From an uncultured Alphaproteobacteria bacterium (GTDB lineage Bacteria > Pseudomonadota > Alphaproteobacteria > CAAHEQ01 > UBA3637), in contig CAKPYQ010000024.1 in NCBI GenBank assembly GCA_934203105.1, forward strand, positions 1 through 14,844: a stretch of 14,844 nt of DNA. Direction: 5' to 3'. Positions 13,126 to 14,844 of the stretch are shown one piece after another. Within the stretch, counting starts at the first letter, position 1; each line of letters opens with the position of its first letter. A program made the position numbers and the translations under genes. The notes beneath the pieces were generated by a model. That model had not been told where the DNA came from, made no database searches, and worked only from the letters and a program-made list of their open reading frames with translations.

Positions 13126-14343
13126 TTAAAAGTTATATTGTGCCGACAGACCAAGCAAGTTAATGCCCATTGAATATTTGGCATCTAATGTTGTACCGCT
13201 GGCTTTGTTATAAACGTGTGCGTTTTTCAAAAACATATGAGCGTATGCAGCATCAAACTGCCAATTGCCGACGGTATATCCGGCGCCGACAGAGGCAATC
13301 CAACGGTTGCTGTCCGGAACGCGGGCTGTACGCGTTGAGGCTCTTTTTACAGCGCCTTGATCGAATGCAACGCCGGTGCGCAATGTCCAATTGTCATTCA
13401 TATAATAATCCAATCCCAAGCCGGCCATCCAAACATTGCGCCAATCTTCTTTGACTGTCGGCAAATAATTACTGCCGGTCGCTTGTCTGTATGCTTGGCT
13501 GTGAATGGCTAAATTGTCAAACCGGCTCCAACGTGTCCAGCGCGCCATTGCCGATAAACCAAAGCTGCCCACTTTTTGGTATGCGGACAATAAAATGTGT
13601 TCCGGTAAAACCAATTTTGTCCCGCAATCGCCGGTAAAAGTGATTGTCGGCAAATGGAAATAATGCGGGCCTTTGATGTTGTGAATAACCTTTGAACGAT
13701 ACGAAATGCCAAAGCGGGTGTTTTCATATGGCGTGAATGTCAAACCAAGCGAATATCCTTTTGACCAATCGTCGGCGTTTAAGTCGGATTCTGTGCCGTA
13801 AACAGGCAATCTGTTCGTCAAACGTGCGTCCATATTTTCGGCATAAACGCTGGCGCCGACAGAAACATTGTCGGTGATTTTATAGGACGCTGCAACGGCA
13901 ATGTCAATTACATTGATTTCGGAGTTTAAAGCATGGGTGCTGCCAAACCAACCTTTTTTATAATAAGTTCCCAAGCCGAACGGAACGTAAACGCCTGTAC
14001 CGATCGTGAACTTTTCATTGATTTGTTTTTGAGCAAATAAATGAGGTAATACTTTGCGGGTTTTAATCTCGCCTTCGCCAAAGCTGCCCGTTTCAACTAA
14101 ACGGCCTTTACCTTTGGCGCGGATATTGACATAATTGCCACCGATTTGAATGCCGTCGCCTTTGAAACGCATACCCGCCGGATTAAAAGCAATTGCGGAA
14201 TAGTCATCACCGACAAGACCCGCACCACCAAAAGCTCGACCAAGATTGGTGACCGAAAATTCAAATAATTGATACCCGCCTGCCAAAGCAGATGTTGACA
14301 AGAATAAGCCGGCTGCTGCGGCAAATAATAATGTTTTTTTCAT
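13126..14343 (-). CDS. FadL/OmpP1/TodX-family outer-membrane transport protein
   Basis: A 405-aa beta-barrel protein. A signal peptide is clear: MKK, a hydrophobic core, then SALA with cleavage likely after residue 21. The mature N-terminus GGYQLFEFSVTNLGRAFGGA, followed by AFNPAGM (52-58), is the hallmark of the FadL family, whose N-terminal hatch plugs a 14-stranded barrel that passes long-chain fatty acids or other hydrophobic compounds. The protein ends in LSAQYNF, the aromatic C-terminal signal for barrel assembly. AAGGA lies 8 bp before the ATG. Length is slightly below E. coli FadL. The substrate is not known, so I give no symbol. The upstream 220 bp contain an 18-bp palindrome and a terminator of the preceding gene, so it has its own transcription unit. 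Confidence 0.93.
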   Translation of the reverse strand: MKKTLLFAAAAGLFLSTSALAGGYQLFEFSVTNLGRAFGGAGLVGDDYSAIAFNPAGMRFKGDGIQIGGNYVNIRAKGKGRLVETGSFGEGEIKTRKVLPHLFAQKQINEKFTIGTGVYVPFGLGTYYKKGWFGSTHALNSEINVIDIAVAASYKITDNVSVGASVYAENMDARLTNRLPVYGTESDLNADDWSKGYSLGLTFTPYENTRFGISYRSKVIHNIKGPHYFHLPTITFTGDCGTKLVLPEHILLSAYQKVGSFGLSAMARWTRWSRFDNLAIHSQAYRQATGSNYLPTVKEDWRNVWMAGLGLDYYMNDNWTLRTGVAFDQGAVKRASTRTARVPDSNRWIASVGAGYTVGNWQFDAAYAHMFLKNAHVYNKASGTTLDAKYSMGINLLGLSAQYNF

Positions 14344-14381
14344 ATTCCATATCCTTTTATTTGTTAAACTGTTAGGTGCAG

Positions 14382-14399
14382 TTTATCAAAATTGATAAA
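14382..14399. promoter_or_regulatory. 18-bp perfect palindrome, possible operator of the fadL-family gene
   Basis: TTTATCAA and TTGATAAA flank a central AA, 38 bp before the start codon. A direct TGTCA pair (14425-14429 and 14436-14440, 11 bp apart) lies further upstream. The palindrome does not match FNR, whose half-sites face the other way, or FadR. It is AT-rich, so chance is possible. Confidence 0.4.
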
Positions 14400-14472
14400 A
14401 AACGCAATAAAAATATTTTAAAAGTGTCACAAAAATGTCATAAAAGTATTGCAAAGTTTTGAAAAGCCTTTT

Positions 14473-14509
14473 AAAAAAGCGGGGAACAATCACAAATCCT
14501 CGCTTTTAT
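14473..14509 (-). terminator. Terminator downstream of the 66-aa gene
   Basis: On the minus strand AAAAGCGAGG pairs with CCCCGCTTTT (one internal mismatch) and is followed by further T. It lies about 55 bp after the stop of the 66-aa gene and before the fadL-family gene. Confidence 0.65.
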
Positions 14510-14562
14510 TTTGACAGCTCTATTTAATATTTGTCATATGGTATCCAATAGAACTAGCGCCT

Positions 14563-14763
14563 TTATTTTTTATCTGACCAGTCATGTTCAGAGTCTATGT
14601 TTTGTGCTTTTTCCCATTCCTTGTGGGCTTGTCTTGCATGCTTAACCGCCTCGCAATTTTTATTTACGGTTATTGAAGCACCATCGGTCACCAAGAAAAA
14701 CGGCAAGTCATATTTTTCAGCCAGTTTTGCTACCTCTTTGCAAAAATCATGAGCCTTTGTCAT
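14563..14763 (-). CDS. Small hypothetical protein, 66 aa
   Basis: A short, charged, cytosolic protein with an amphipathic helix (FCKEVAKLAEKY), a strand-like PFFLVTDGASITVN, and a second helix (VKHARQAHKEWEKA), ending in an acidic tail. The pattern suggests a compact alpha-beta-alpha domain, but I cannot name a family. The start follows the stop of the upstream outer-membrane gene by 6 bp, so the two are probably cotranscribed and translation may be coupled; no clear ribosome-binding site is visible. A terminator lies 55 bp downstream. Small proteins of this style are common in phages and mobile elements, but nothing else here supports that origin. Confidence 0.65.
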   Translation of the reverse strand: MTKAHDFCKEVAKLAEKYDLPFFLVTDGASITVNKNCEAVKHARQAHKEWEKAQNIDSEHDWSDKK

Positions 14764-14769
14764 TGATGT

Positions 14770-14844
14770 TTAGAATCCGACTTTAATACCGGCTTTGGCC
14801 GTCGTGTGCGTGTCCGTTTCCATAAAGTGCTGCACCGATCCATA
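14770..14844 (-). CDS. C-terminus of an outer-membrane beta-barrel protein, partial
   Basis: Only the last 24 codons are present, in one open frame running off the right edge and ending at TAA (14770-14772). The residues finish in TTAKAGIKVGF. The alternating hydrophobic pattern and terminal Phe are the signature of the last strand of Gram-negative outer-membrane barrels recognised by the BAM complex. The family cannot be told from this fragment. It lies directly upstream of the 66-aa gene. Confidence 0.65.
   Translation of the reverse strand, partial: YGSVQHFMETDTHTTAKAGIKVGF

Noticed and set aside
14382..14399. FNR/Anr box reading of the palindrome
   Set aside because: FNR sites have TTGAT-N4-ATCAA; here the half-sites are in the reverse order.

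Overview
The window looks like a piece of an AT-rich Gram-negative chromosome, probably an uncultured alphaproteobacterium, perhaps gut-associated. The Gram-negative call rests on a FadL-type outer-membrane protein with a signal peptide and on the C-terminus of a second outer-membrane barrel. The lineage is inferred from the overall gene style and was not tested. Fourteen of the fifteen ordinary genes end in TAA. Both edges cut genes: a cysteine-rich protein at the left and an outer-membrane protein at the right.

Layout: (1) 1-857, the end of a cysteine-rich secreted or surface protein and its terminator. (2) 858-1231, a structured non-coding gap. (3) 1232-3616 (minus), typA/bipA and dut. (4) 3688-4691, an unrecognised 246-aa protein behind a strong promoter, then tRNA-Leu(UAA) and its terminator. 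(5) About 4700-6660, a very AT-rich accessory segment next to the tRNA. It holds a membrane-anchored HNH nuclease and a Nudix hydrolase, both rich in AGA arginine codons that trpS, for example, never uses. (6) 6774-9895 (minus), an unknown 684-aa protein overlapping queH, then an unknown 133-aa gene behind a near-consensus promoter and an odd leader containing a tandem repeat and two in-frame UGA codons. (7) 9967-11845, a divergent pair: a phosphopantetheinyl transferase, probably leaderless, and an AraJ/YdhP-like MFS transporter. (8) 11829-13102, trpS preceded by a complete classical attenuator with a 17-residue leader peptide containing Trp-Trp. (9) 13126-14844 (minus), a FadL-family protein, a 66-aa protein and the end of an outer-membrane barrel.

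The best-supported unusual system is the Trp-Trp leader attenuator controlling tryptophanyl-tRNA synthetase, whose own sequence contains no tryptophan. The tRNA-adjacent HNH/Nudix segment is the clearest horizontally acquired region. The 684-aa protein coupled to queH and the UGA-containing leader at 7183-7310 are the least explained parts. No CRISPR array, insertion sequence or duplicated attachment site was seen.
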